A stretch of DNA of 36,062 nt from positions 1 through 36,062 of the forward strand of contig VGDZ01000027.1 in the NCBI GenBank assembly GCA_016869515.1, given 5' to 3'. The DNA comes from Alphaproteobacteria bacterium (GTDB taxonomy: Bacteria > Pseudomonadota > Alphaproteobacteria > VGDZ01). Each line of letters opens with the position of its first letter. Positions within the stretch are counted from its first letter, which is position 1. The position numbers and the translations under genes are program-made. This document shows positions 1 through 7,726 of the stretch, piece by piece. Below the pieces are notes generated by a model. It saw only the letters and a program-made list of their open reading frames with translations, did no database searches and had not been told where the DNA came from.

Positions 1-339
1 GTCGGCCGATTGCAGCGCGGCCTTGTCCTGCAGCGCGATGGCGCGGGCCAGCGCCCCCTCGGGCAAGGCCGAGAGCAGCGACAGCGCGATCTTGGCGCCG
101 ACGCCCTGCACGCTCTGCAGCAGGCGGAACCAGCCGCGCTCGTCCTCGTCGGCGAAGCCGTAAAGCACGATCGCGTCCTGGCGGACATGGGTATCGATGG
201 CAAGCGCGAGGCGCGCCCCGGGTGCGGCGCGGCGCAGCACGCCGGCGCTGGCCATGACCTCGTAGCCGACGCCGCCGACATCGAGGATCAGGCGGTCGGC
301 CGCGATGCCGTCGACCGTGCCGGTCAGCTTGCCGATCAT
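1..339 (-). CDS. ruvA: Holliday junction helicase subunit RuvA (3' end outside window)
   Basis: The first 113 residues of RuvA, the tetramer that grips the four-way junction and targets the RuvB motor in recombinational repair. The start MIGKLTG is typical, followed by the OB-fold segment (VDGIAADRLILDVGGVGYEV) and the first helix-hairpin-helix (LLQSVQGVGAKIALSLL, about residues 73-90). The reading frame runs off the left edge, so domain III is not seen. The ATG overlaps the ruvC stop as ATGA, so the two are translationally coupled in the usual ruvC-ruvA order; ruvB would be expected further left. Identification is secure. Confidence 0.96.
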   Translation of the reverse strand, partial: MIGKLTGTVDGIAADRLILDVGGVGYEVMASAGVLRRAAPGARLALAIDTHVRQDAIVLYGFADEDERGWFRLLQSVQGVGAKIALSLLSALPEGALARAIALQDKAALQSAD

Positions 340-854
340 GCCGCGCGCTCCGCCAGCCGCGCCAGGCCGAGCGGCCCGCGGCCGTAATGGGCGTGGCAGA
401 TCGCCACCGCCAGCGCATCCGCCGCATCGGCCGAATCCGGCGCCGCCCCCGGCAGCAGCCGCGCCACCATCGCCTGGATGCGGGTCTTGTCGGCATGGCC
501 GGCGCCGATCACCGCCTTCTTGACCTGGTTGGGGGCGTATTCCCACACCGGAATGCCCAGCACCGCCGGCGCCAGCAACACCACGCCGCGCACCTGGCCG
601 AGCTTGAGGGTCGAGGCCGGATTCTTGTTGACGAAGCTCTCCTCGACCGCGACCGCGTCCGGCCGCCGCGCCGCAAGCACCGCCGACAGGCCGTCGTAGA
701 TCTGGCGCAAGCGCTCGGCCAAGGGCGCGTCGGCATCGCTGGTCACCAAGCCATGACCGAGATGGCCGAGACGGTTGCCCTCGGCCGCGATCAACCCCCA
801 GCCGGTGCGCCGCAGCCCGGGATCAAGCCCCATCAGCAGAAGGCGCCCCGCCAC
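336..854 (-). CDS. ruvC: Crossover junction endodeoxyribonuclease RuvC
   Basis: 172 residues, the normal RuvC length. It resolves Holliday junctions by paired symmetric nicks, working with RuvAB. All four catalytic carboxylates are present: D11 in GLDPGLRRTGWG, E71 in VEESFVNKNPASTLKLGQ, and D143 and D146 in SADAADALAVA. It begins two bases after the yebC stop and overlaps ruvA by four bases, so yebC-ruvC-ruvA form one operon. This order is common in alphaproteobacteria. Confidence 0.97.
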   Translation of the reverse strand: MAGRLLLMGLDPGLRRTGWGLIAAEGNRLGHLGHGLVTSDADAPLAERLRQIYDGLSAVLAARRPDAVAVEESFVNKNPASTLKLGQVRGVVLLAPAVLGIPVWEYAPNQVKKAVIGAGHADKTRIQAMVARLLPGAAPDSADAADALAVAICHAHYGRGPLGLARLAERAA

Positions 855-856
855 GC

Positions 857-1606
857 TCAGCCCGCCAGCTTGCGCATGACATCTTCGGCGATGTCAAAAT
901 TGGCGTAGACGTTCTGCACGTCGTCATTGTCTTCCAGCCCGTCGATCAGCTTGATCAAGGTCTCGGCGTCGCCCGCCGCCACCGGCACCGCCAGGTTGGG
1001 CTTCCACACCAGCTTGGCGTGCCGGGGCGCGCCGAACTTGGCCTCGAGCGCGTCGCGCACCGCGGCCAGGGATTCGACCGCGCAGGTCACGGCATGCCCG
1101 GACTCCTCCGAGGCGACGTCGTCGGCCCCGGCCTCCAGCGCGGCCTCGAACATGGCATCGGCCGAGGCCTTGTCGGCGGCGTAGCGGATCTCGCCCGAGC
1201 GGGTGAAGTTGAAGGCGACCGAATTGGTCTCGCCCAGCGCGCCGCCGTTCTTGGAGAAGGTGGCGCGGACCTCCGCCGCGGTGCGGTTGCGGTTGTCGGT
1301 CAGCGCCTCGACGATCAGCGCCACGCCCCCCGGCCCATAGCCCTCGTAGCGCACTTCCTCGTAGCTGGCATCGCCCTCGCCGCCGGCGCCGCGCTTGATC
1401 GCGCGCTCGATGGTGTCGCGCGGCATGTTGGCTTCGCGCGCCGCCAGCACCGCCGCCCGCAGCCGCGGATTGTGGGCGGGATCGGGCAGGCCCGATTTGG
1501 CGGACACGGTCAATTCGCGGATCAGCTTGGTGAAGACCTTGGCGCGCTTGGCGTCCTGGGCGCCCTTGCGATGCATGATGTTCTTGAAGGCAGAATGACC
1601 AGCCAT
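857..1606 (-). CDS. yebC: YebC/PmpR family protein (translation factor or regulator)
   Basis: 249 residues beginning [18 protein letters not shown], the signature N-terminus of the YebC/PmpR/TACO1 family. The frame stays open 15 codons further upstream, but MAGHS is the family start and has a purine-rich GGAAGG/GGAG stretch just ahead of it, so I place the start at 1606. Family members have been described as transcriptional regulators and as ribosome-associated factors that help translate proline-rich stretches. The acidic C-terminal part ([19 protein letters not shown]) is also typical. First gene of the ruv operon and divergent from the next gene. Confidence 0.95.
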   Translation of the reverse strand: MAGHSAFKNIMHRKGAQDAKRAKVFTKLIRELTVSAKSGLPDPAHNPRLRAAVLAAREANMPRDTIERAIKRGAGGEGDASYEEVRYEGYGPGGVALIVEALTDNRNRTAAEVRATFSKNGGALGETNSVAFNFTRSGEIRYAADKASADAMFEAALEAGADDVASEESGHAVTCAVESLAAVRDALEAKFGAPRHAKLVWKPNLAVPVAAGDAETLIKLIDGLEDNDDVQNVYANFDIAEDVMRKLAG

Positions 1607-1754
1607 GCTCCGACACCCTTCCGGCAGGGGCTCTAAGTGTTTGATCCACAAGACTTAGTGCGAATCGCGCTTTTTACCATAGCCCGCGAATCGGCGCCAA
1701 GCATGGCCTCGGCTTGTGGCAACAATGCGGCCAAAGGCTTATACCTTGCCCATC

Positions 1755-2243
1755 ATGTCCGAAGCCCCGATCGATCTCGCCCGTTTGCGCCAGCAAGTCG
1801 AGGGCAAGAACATCCACACCGAGACCCTGCTGGCGACCGACTATCTCAATCACTTCAACGAAATCGTCATGCTGCTGGACATGGTGGCCGACATGCCGGA
1901 CATGATCGGCGACTGCAAGGCGTGGAAGCCCAAAAGCTATTCCGATCATTTCCGCGACAGCACCTTCGTCGAGAAGGAGCTGGCGATCCAGGCCTACGAA
2001 CACGCCCCCAAGGCCTATCGCCAATCCTTCGACCGCACGGTCGAATTGGCCAACGAAGCGGTGGCGATGGGCGTGCAACGGCTCGAGGAGGCGATCGCCA
2101 AGGGCCAGCCCGGGCTGATCGCCGAGGTCGCGCGCCAGTCCTCGCAGCGGGTGCAGAAGCTGATGGACGTGTGCGGCGCCATCATCCACGGCCGCGCCAC
2201 GACCCTGAACCAGGCCGAGATCGACCAGCTGATGGGGAATTAG
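1755..2243 (+). CDS. Conserved-looking helical protein of unknown function
   Basis: 162 residues from the ATG at 1755 (MSEAPIDLARLRQQVEG); an in-frame ATG at 1716 would add 13 residues. Neither start has a clear Shine-Dalgarno site. The product is predicted almost all helical, soluble and acidic, with a methionine-rich stretch (IVMLLDMVADMPDMIGDC, about residues 38-55) and a C-terminal LMDVCGAIIHGRATTLNQAE. There is no signal peptide or membrane segment. I do not recognise the family. Codon use matches the chromosome and the frame is intact. The last base of its TAG stop is the first base of palindromic repeat copy A, so an insertion may have reset the original C-terminus. It is divergent from yebC with about 150 bp between. 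Confidence 0.8.
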   Translation: MSEAPIDLARLRQQVEGKNIHTETLLATDYLNHFNEIVMLLDMVADMPDMIGDCKAWKPKSYSDHFRDSTFVEKELAIQAYEHAPKAYRQSFDRTVELANEAVAMGVQRLEEAIAKGQPGLIAEVARQSSQRVQKLMDVCGAIIHGRATTLNQAEIDQLMGN

Positions 2244-2375
2244 ACCGCGATCGGTTCATAGGGAATCGCGGCCGCGATTCCCTATGAACCGTGAATCGCG
2301 GTCCAGAGCAGGATACGAGGGCATGATCCGCGATCTGTCTTGAACTCTATGGTTCAAGACAGATCGATCATGCCC
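2243..2375 (+). mobile_element. Dispersed double-hairpin palindromic repeat (MITE-like), copy A
   Basis: A 133-bp element seen three times in the window (here, 23610-23712, and inverted at 28655-28787). It holds two inverted repeats. The first is a perfect 38-bp palindrome at 2253-2290 with arms GGTTCATAGGGAATCGCGG and its complement. The second is a 14-bp stem GATCTGTCTTGAAC (2332-2345) paired with 2352-2365 around the loop TCTATG, with outer arms GGGCATGAT (2319-2327) and ATCATGCCC (2367-2375). The ends GACCGCGATC and GATCATGCCC are weakly inverted, and TA flanks both sides (2241-2242 and 2376-2377). Such features fit a non-autonomous element of a TA-targeting transposase such as the IS630/mariner group; that assignment is inference. 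It provides bases of both neighbouring stop codons. Confidence 0.85.
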
Positions 2376-3115
2376 TAAGGCGGATCGAAGCCGTTGGCGG
2401 TCAGGATGGCGCGGGCGCGGTCCGAGACCAGGTAATCGGCGAAGGCGCGCGCATCGGCGCCGGCGCCCTTGACCACCACCACCTGCTGGCGAAGCGCGCC
2501 GTGCATCGAAGCCGGCAGCGCCGCGTGTTCCAGGCCCGCGCCGCGCGCCACTGCCAACGCGACCAGGCCTGCAGCGGCGGCGCCGCTTTGGACGAAGCGC
2601 GCCGCCTGGGCGACGTTCTCGCCCAGCACCAGCCGGGATCGCAGCGCCGGCCACAGCCCGGCCCCGCTCAGCGCCTCGACCGCGGCCCGGCCATAGGGCG
2701 CGTGCTCGGGATTGGCGATGGCGAACTTGGCGCCGCCGCGCGCCGCCAATTCCCGTCCGAGACTTGCCAGCGTCGGATCGAGCGCGATGGCGGCGTTCCT
2801 GGCCACCACCAGCGCCAGCCGCCCGCGCGCATAGTCGCGCGGCGGACCCTCGGCGCGGCCGGATTCGACCGCGAAGCGGGCATGGCTGTCGTCGGCCGAC
2901 AGCAAGAGCTGGAACGGCGCGCCGCGCGCGATCTGGCGGGCCAGCATGCCGGAACTGCCGAGAGTGGGATTGAGCGCGCGGCCGAAATCGGCCGCCAGCG
3001 CCGGCAGGACGAATTGCAGGTCGGACGCGGCGGCGATGGCCGGAGGCTCGGCGCGCGCGGCGCTCCCCAGCGCGAGGCCGAGGATCAGTCCGAATGCGCG
3101 CCCTGCAGCACCCAT
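2375..3115 (-). CDS. ModA-like periplasmic substrate-binding protein
   Basis: 246 residues with a signal peptide (MGAAGRAFGLILGLALGSAARA) followed by the molybdate-binding-protein fold pattern: IAAASDLQFVLPALAADF, LGSSGMLARQIARGAPFQLLLSAD, and later AIANPEHAPYGRAA. Relatives bind molybdate, tungstate or related oxyanions for an ABC importer, but no permease or ATPase gene lies beside it. It overlaps the 3' end of puuD by 31 bp and ends the urate operon. Because xanthine dehydrogenase needs molybdenum, a role in feeding that cofactor is attractive but unproven. Its TAG stop lies partly in palindromic repeat copy A. The ligand cannot be told from sequence. Confidence 0.85.
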   Translation of the reverse strand: MGAAGRAFGLILGLALGSAARAEPPAIAAASDLQFVLPALAADFGRALNPTLGSSGMLARQIARGAPFQLLLSADDSHARFAVESGRAEGPPRDYARGRLALVVARNAAIALDPTLASLGRELAARGGAKFAIANPEHAPYGRAAVEALSGAGLWPALRSRLVLGENVAQAARFVQSGAAAAGLVALAVARGAGLEHAALPASMHGALRQQVVVVKGAGADARAFADYLVSDRARAILTANGFDPP

Positions 3116-4284
3116 TTGCCGATCAGCTCGCGTTCCTCGGGCTTCATCTCGGTCTTGTTGCCGAGCGGCATGGTGGTGGTCAGCACGGTGCGGGCGAAGA
3201 TCTTCTGCGCCCCGCGCCGGATCTGCTCGGGGGTGTCGACCACGAAGCCGCCCGGCGGCTTGTCGACGGTGTCGTCGGTCGGCCGCGCCGAATGGCAGGT
3301 GGCGCAGCGTTCGGCCAGCACGGCGCGGACCTCGGCGAACGGCACCTTGGCCTCGTTGGGGTCGAGCTTGAGCCGCGGCCGCTCGCTCGCCGCCATGCCG
3401 AAATAAAGCGCCAGCGTGGCCGCGGCGGCGTAACCCCACCAGCGGTACTCGACGCTGCCGGCGTTGCGGCGGTTGAAGAATTCGCGCACCAGCGCGCCGA
3501 TGGCGAACATCGCCATCAGCACCGCCCAGTTGTGGGGGTGGCCGAACAGCATCGGGAAATGGCCCGCCACCATGGTCACCAGCACGCCCAGCGTCAGGTA
3601 GTTGTTGTGCACCGAGCGCTGCTTGGCCTGCTTGCCCAGCGCCGGGTCCGGCACCTGGCCGGCGATGCGCGCCGCCACCAGCTTGCGCTGGTTGGGGATG
3701 ATGATCATGGCGACGTTGGCAACCATGCAGGTGCCGACCAGCGCGCCGACATGGATGAAGGCGGCGCGGCCGGCGAACAGCTTGCACAACAGGATCGAAG
3801 CCAAGGTCAACAGCGCCCAGCCCAGCGCGGCGCCGGCGCGGCTCTTGCCGAGCGGCGACTTGAACAGCCGGTCGTAGGCCAGCCAGCCGACCGGCAGCGC
3901 GCCGAGGCCGAGCGCGATCGCCGTGCCGGGCGCGAGGTCGGCCACCTCGGGATCGACCAGGTTCACCGCCTGGCCGAAATAGAACACCACCACCAACAGC
4001 GCGAAGCCCGACAGCCAGGTGACGTAGGCCTCCCATTTGAACCAGTGCAGCGGCGAGGGCATGGGCTGGGGCGCGACCAGGATCTTGTTGACCTCGTAGA
4101 AGCCGCCCGAATGCACCATCCACAACTCGCCCTCGACCTGGGCCTTGTGCGGCAGCGCCGGCGGCTTTTGCAGATTGGCGTCCAGCCACATGAAGAAGAA
4201 CGAGGCGCCGATCCAGGCGATGCCGGCGATCAGGTGCAGCCAGCGCAAAAGCAGATTGAGCCAGTCGAGCAGTTCGGCGCTCAT
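3085..4284 (-). CDS. puuD: Membrane urate hydroxylase PuuD with C-terminal cytochrome c domain
   Basis: 399 residues. The N-terminal part (about 1-300) has several membrane helices and the conserved WLHLIAGIAWIGASFFFMWLD and GGFYEVNKI segments of the family that converts urate to 5-hydroxyisourate. The C-terminal tail carries a heme-c motif CATCH (C327, C330, H331) and a possible axial methionine near TTTMPLGN (M372), so electrons would pass to the respiratory chain rather than to oxygen with peroxide release. The start MSAELL overlaps the stop of the aminotransferase gene by four bases. The surrounding allantoin-pathway genes make the assignment firm. Confidence 0.93.
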   Translation of the reverse strand: MSAELLDWLNLLLRWLHLIAGIAWIGASFFFMWLDANLQKPPALPHKAQVEGELWMVHSGGFYEVNKILVAPQPMPSPLHWFKWEAYVTWLSGFALLVVVFYFGQAVNLVDPEVADLAPGTAIALGLGALPVGWLAYDRLFKSPLGKSRAGAALGWALLTLASILLCKLFAGRAAFIHVGALVGTCMVANVAMIIIPNQRKLVAARIAGQVPDPALGKQAKQRSVHNNYLTLGVLVTMVAGHFPMLFGHPHNWAVLMAMFAIGALVREFFNRRNAGSVEYRWWGYAAAATLALYFGMAASERPRLKLDPNEAKVPFAEVRAVLAERCATCHSARPTDDTVDKPPGGFVVDTPEQIRRGAQKIFARTVLTTTMPLGNKTEMKPEERELIGKWVLQGAHSD

Positions 4285-5519
4285 GCCGCCGCCTTGTTCG
4301 CGAACGCCGCCAGCGCGGCATCGACGCCCGCGCCGGCCGGGGCGCGGAAGCCCTTGGCGCGAAGACTCGCCTCCAAGGCGCCGAGACACAGCAGCACGTT
4401 GCGCGGGCTGGCGCCGTAGCCCATGGTGCCGATGCGCCAGATGCGGCCGCGCAACGGCCCGAAGCTGGTGCCGATCTCGATGCCGAAATCGGCCAGCATC
4501 ATGCCGCGCACGCCTTCGCCGTCGACGTCCTTGGGAATCACCACGCCGGTGACATTGGGCATCTTGTGGCGCTGGTCGCCGAACAGCTCCAGCCCCATCG
4601 CCCGCAAGCCCGCCGTCAGCCCGCGGCTGACCCGAGCATGGCGGGCGAACACCGCATCGAGGCCTTCTTCCAGCACGACGCGGGCGCATTCGTGCGCGGC
4701 GTAGAGCATCGAGGTGGCCTCGGTGTGATGGTTGAGCCGCGCCTCGGACCAGTAATCCATCAGCATGGCGAGGTCGAAGTAGTTGGACTGGATGCGCCGG
4801 CCGGGACCGTTCTGCGCGCCCTCGGGGCGGATGCCGGCCTCGATGTGCTTGCGGCGGACGATGCGGGTTTCGGCGCGGTCATTGAAGGTGATCGGCGCCG
4901 AGCCCGGCGGCCCCGACAGGCATTTCTGCAGGCCGGCGGTCATGACGTCGACCCGCCACTCGTCGACCCGGATGTCCATGCCGCCCAGGCTGGCGGTGGC
5001 GTCGGCGTAAAGGATGGCGTCGATCTCGCGGCAGGCCTGGCCGATCTCGGCCAGCGGCTGGGCCAGCGTGGTCGAGGTATCGCCGTGTACGCAGGCGACC
5101 AGCTTGGGCCGCAGCCGGCGCATGGCCTCGATCGCCCGCCCGGGTTCGAACACCGTGCCCCATTCGGCCTCGATGGTCTCGACCCGGCCGCCCGAGCGGC
5201 CCGCGATCTCGGCCAGCAGATGGCCGAAGCGGCCGAAGATCGGCACCAGCACCGTATCGCCCGGCTCGATCAGCGAGGCCAACGCCGCCTCGATGCCGGC
5301 GCGCGCCGTGCCGTCGATCAGGAAGGTCCAGCGATTGGCGGTGCGGAAGACCTGGCGGTAGGCCGCCATGGTCTCGCCCATGAAGCGGGTGAATTCGGGA
5401 TCGAACTGGCCCAGCATCGGCATGCTCATCGCCCGCAAGACGCGCGGATCGACGTCGACCGGCCCCGGCCCCATCAAGAGCCGCGGCGAGGGATTGAGCG
5501 GACGCGGCACGCCGCTCAT
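4281..5519 (-). CDS. pucG: (S)-ureidoglycine--glyoxylate aminotransferase (PucG type)
   Basis: 412 residues of the class V PLP aminotransferase family. The phosphate-cup and substrate motif LLMGPGPVDVDPRVL, the PLP-pairing aspartate D173 (YADATASLGG) and the Schiff-base lysine K199 (TAGLQKCLSGPPG) are all visible. Close relatives are labelled alanine- or serine-glyoxylate aminotransferase. The position between allantoinase and urate hydroxylase genes, downstream of allantoate amidohydrolase, points to ureidoglycine as amino donor, giving oxalurate and glycine. The MLGQFDPEF segment also resembles the ureidoglycine enzymes. Four-base overlaps on both sides show tight coupling. Substrate choice is inferred from context. 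Confidence 0.88.
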   Translation of the reverse strand: MSGVPRPLNPSPRLLMGPGPVDVDPRVLRAMSMPMLGQFDPEFTRFMGETMAAYRQVFRTANRWTFLIDGTARAGIEAALASLIEPGDTVLVPIFGRFGHLLAEIAGRSGGRVETIEAEWGTVFEPGRAIEAMRRLRPKLVACVHGDTSTTLAQPLAEIGQACREIDAILYADATASLGGMDIRVDEWRVDVMTAGLQKCLSGPPGSAPITFNDRAETRIVRRKHIEAGIRPEGAQNGPGRRIQSNYFDLAMLMDYWSEARLNHHTEATSMLYAAHECARVVLEEGLDAVFARHARVSRGLTAGLRAMGLELFGDQRHKMPNVTGVVIPKDVDGEGVRGMMLADFGIEIGTSFGPLRGRIWRIGTMGYGASPRNVLLCLGALEASLRAKGFRAPAGAGVDAALAAFANKAAA

Positions 5520-6436
5520 GCCGTCGCCGCCCGATAGGGGAAGTTGGCGTGCCAGTGCCGGGCGATGTCCTCGCGGCGGCAGATCCAGACCTGGTCGTGG
5601 CGGCGGACATGCTCGAGGAACCGCTCCAGCGCCGCGATCCGTCCCGGCCGCCCGACCAGCCGGCAATGCAGTCCGACCGACATCATCTTGGGGGCGTGCG
5701 CGCCCTCGGCATAAAGCGTGTCGAAACTGTCCTTGAGATAGGCCAGGAACTGATCGCCCGAGTTGAAGCCCTGCGCCACGGCGAAGCGCATGTCGTTGGC
5801 GTCCAGCGTGTAGGGCACGATCAGCTGCGGCTTGCCGCCCTCGACATGCCAATAGGGCAGATCGTCGGCGTAGGAATCGGCGTCGTAGAGAAAGCCGCCG
5901 TCCTCGACCACCAGCCGGCGGGTGTTGGGGCTGCAACGGCCGAGATACCAGCCGCGCGGACGCGCGCCCGTGACGCGGGTGTGGACCTCGATGGCGTTGC
6001 GCATATGCGCGCGTTCGGTGGCGACGTCGAGGAAGGAATAGTCGATCCAGCGCCAGCCATGGGTGGCGATCTCCCACTCCGATTCCTTCATCCCCGCCAC
6101 CGCCTCGGGATTGCGTTCCAGCGCCATCGCCACGCCGAACACCGTCGCCGGCGCCTCGAACTTCCGGAACAGGCGGTGCAGCCGCCAGAAGCCGGCGCGG
6201 CTGCCGTATTCGTAGATCGACTCCATGTTCATGTGGCGGATGCCGGGGAAGGAGGCGGCGCCGACGATCTCGGACAGGAAAGCCTCGGAGCCGGGATCGC
6301 CGTGCAGCACGCAGTTCTCGCCGCCTTCCTCGTAGTTGATGACGAACTGCAGCGCGAGGCGCGCCCCGCCCGGCCATTTCGGATCGGGCGTGCCGCGGCC
6401 GTAGCCGCGCAGGTCGCGGGGGTAGGGCGCGCTCAC
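5516..6436 (-). CDS. puuE: Allantoinase PuuE (polysaccharide-deacetylase fold)
   Basis: 306 residues starting at GTG (VSAPYPRDLRGYGRGTPDP); this start overlaps the upstream stop as GTGA, and the RDLxGYG/P N-terminus is the family hallmark. It belongs to the NodB-like deacetylase superfamily, as does Pseudomonas PuuE, which opens allantoin to allantoate without the amidohydrolase fold. Motifs seen: QFVINYEEGGENCVLHGD, WEIATHGWRWIDYS, RPRGWYLGRCSPNTRRL and YDADSYADDLPYW. Length is typical. Confidence is high because both flanking genes act in the same pathway. Confidence 0.93.
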   Translation of the reverse strand: MSAPYPRDLRGYGRGTPDPKWPGGARLALQFVINYEEGGENCVLHGDPGSEAFLSEIVGAASFPGIRHMNMESIYEYGSRAGFWRLHRLFRKFEAPATVFGVAMALERNPEAVAGMKESEWEIATHGWRWIDYSFLDVATERAHMRNAIEVHTRVTGARPRGWYLGRCSPNTRRLVVEDGGFLYDADSYADDLPYWHVEGGKPQLIVPYTLDANDMRFAVAQGFNSGDQFLAYLKDSFDTLYAEGAHAPKMMSVGLHCRLVGRPGRIAALERFLEHVRRHDQVWICRREDIARHWHANFPYRAATA

Positions 6437-7692
6437 GTCCGCCTCGACCCGGGCTCGAATTCCTCGATCAGGCGCAACAGCGCCCGGGTCGCGATCTCGG
6501 CGTCGTCCATGGTCATGGCCTCGGCCGGATTGTGCGACACGCCGTGCTTGCAGCGCACGAACATCATGCCGATGTCGCACAGCCCGATCATGGTCATGCC
6601 GTCGTGCCCGGCGCCCGAGGGCAGATCGAAGCGCTTCTGGCCCTGGCTTTCGATCGCCCGGCCGATGCGCTCCATCAGCCAGGGCGAACAGGCGCAGGCC
6701 TTGCCGTCGTGGATGGTGGAAATGGCCAGGCCGACCTTGCGGCGGGCGGCGATGGCGGCGAATTCGCGCTCGACATCGGCGATGGCGGCCTTGCGCAGGC
6801 CGTCGTCGCCCGAGCGCAGATCGACGCTGAAGCGCACCTTGCCGGGAATGACGTTGATCGCGCCCGGCAGGCATTCGATCCTGCCGACCGTGCCGACCAG
6901 CCCCGGCGCCGAGGCGCGCCGTTCGACCGCCAGCACGCATTCGGCCGCGGTCGCCAGCGCGTCGCGCCGCGCCTTCATCGGCACCGTGCCGGCGTGCCCG
7001 GCCTCGCCGGTCAGCTCGACCGACAGCCGGGTCGAGCCGGCGATGGCGTCGACCACGCCCAGCGCCAGGCCGCCGGCTTCCAGCACCGGACCCTGTTCGA
7101 TGTGCAGCTCGACATAGGCCAGCACCTCGGACGGCTTGCGCGCCGCCTGGCCGACGCGCGCCGGATCGAATCCCGCCGCCCGCAGCGCCTCGGCCATGCT
7201 GGTGCCGGCGGCGTCCTTGGCCGCCAGCGCCGCCCCATCCAGCGTGCCGATGACGGCGCGCGAGCCGATGAAGTTGACCGGAAAGCGCACCCCTTCCTCG
7301 TCGGCGAAGCCGATCACCTCGACCGCGAAGGGCAGGCGCTTGCCGGCGCGGCCGAGGGCTTCGACGCATTCGATGCCGGCGATCACGCCCAGCATGCCGT
7401 CATAGCGGCCGGCATCGCGCACGGTGTCGAGATGCGAGCCCAGCAGCAGCGCCGGCGCCCCCGGCTGGGCGCCTTCGTAGCGCCCGACCACGTTGCCTAC
7501 CGCGTCCAGCCGCGCCGTCATGCCGGCCTCGCGCATCCAGCCCAGCACGTCCTCGTGCGCCTTTTTCTGCGCCGCGCCGAGATAGGTGCGGGTCAGGCGG
7601 TCGGGGTCGTCGCTGTGGGTGGCGAGGCGGTCGAGCCGGCGCATCATGCGCGGCCCGAAGCGCGGCGCATTGTCGCGCGAGTCGGACGTCAT
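6433..7692 (-). CDS. hpxK: Allantoate amidohydrolase (M20 / HyuC-AllC family)
   Basis: 419 residues from ATG 7692 (MTSDSRDNAPRFGPRMM). It is a dinuclear metallopeptidase-like amidase: the first metal histidine lies in LLLGSHLDTVRDAGRYDG, the catalytic region in GFADEEGVRFP, another metal motif in ELHIEQGPVLE, the dimer lid in GEAGHAGTVPMKARRDAL, and the last histidine in CKHGVSHNPAE. Family members split allantoate, ureidoglycolate or N-carbamoyl amino acids. Heading an operon with puuE and pucG, it most likely turns allantoate into ureidoglycine, CO2 and ammonia. It is divergent from uraD, with only 34 bp between the start codons. AllC and HpxK name the same activity, so the symbol is a choice. 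Confidence 0.88.
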   Translation of the reverse strand: MTSDSRDNAPRFGPRMMRRLDRLATHSDDPDRLTRTYLGAAQKKAHEDVLGWMREAGMTARLDAVGNVVGRYEGAQPGAPALLLGSHLDTVRDAGRYDGMLGVIAGIECVEALGRAGKRLPFAVEVIGFADEEGVRFPVNFIGSRAVIGTLDGAALAAKDAAGTSMAEALRAAGFDPARVGQAARKPSEVLAYVELHIEQGPVLEAGGLALGVVDAIAGSTRLSVELTGEAGHAGTVPMKARRDALATAAECVLAVERRASAPGLVGTVGRIECLPGAINVIPGKVRFSVDLRSGDDGLRKAAIADVEREFAAIAARRKVGLAISTIHDGKACACSPWLMERIGRAIESQGQKRFDLPSGAGHDGMTMIGLCDIGMMFVRCKHGVSHNPAEAMTMDDAEIATRALLRLIEEFEPGSRRT

Positions 7693-7726
7693 CGGTTTGA
7701 TGTACAATTCCGGCCGCCGGCTGTCC

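Noticed and set aside
1660-1693. GCGAATCG repeated at 1660-1667 and 1686-1693 between yebC and the next gene
   Set aside because: Only eight bases, in high-GC DNA where this could arise by chance, and no aligned promoter elements; not called as an operator.
2253-2290. The 38-bp perfect palindrome considered as a rho-independent terminator between convergent genes
   Set aside because: No U-run follows on either strand, and the same structure recurs as part of a longer dispersed element inside a gene fragment.
2375-4321. A single 648-codon minus frame covering the ModA-like and puuD region
   Set aside because: Only its last 246 codons are real (ModA-like); the rest is out of frame with puuD, whose own frame ends at 3085 with a clear heme motif.
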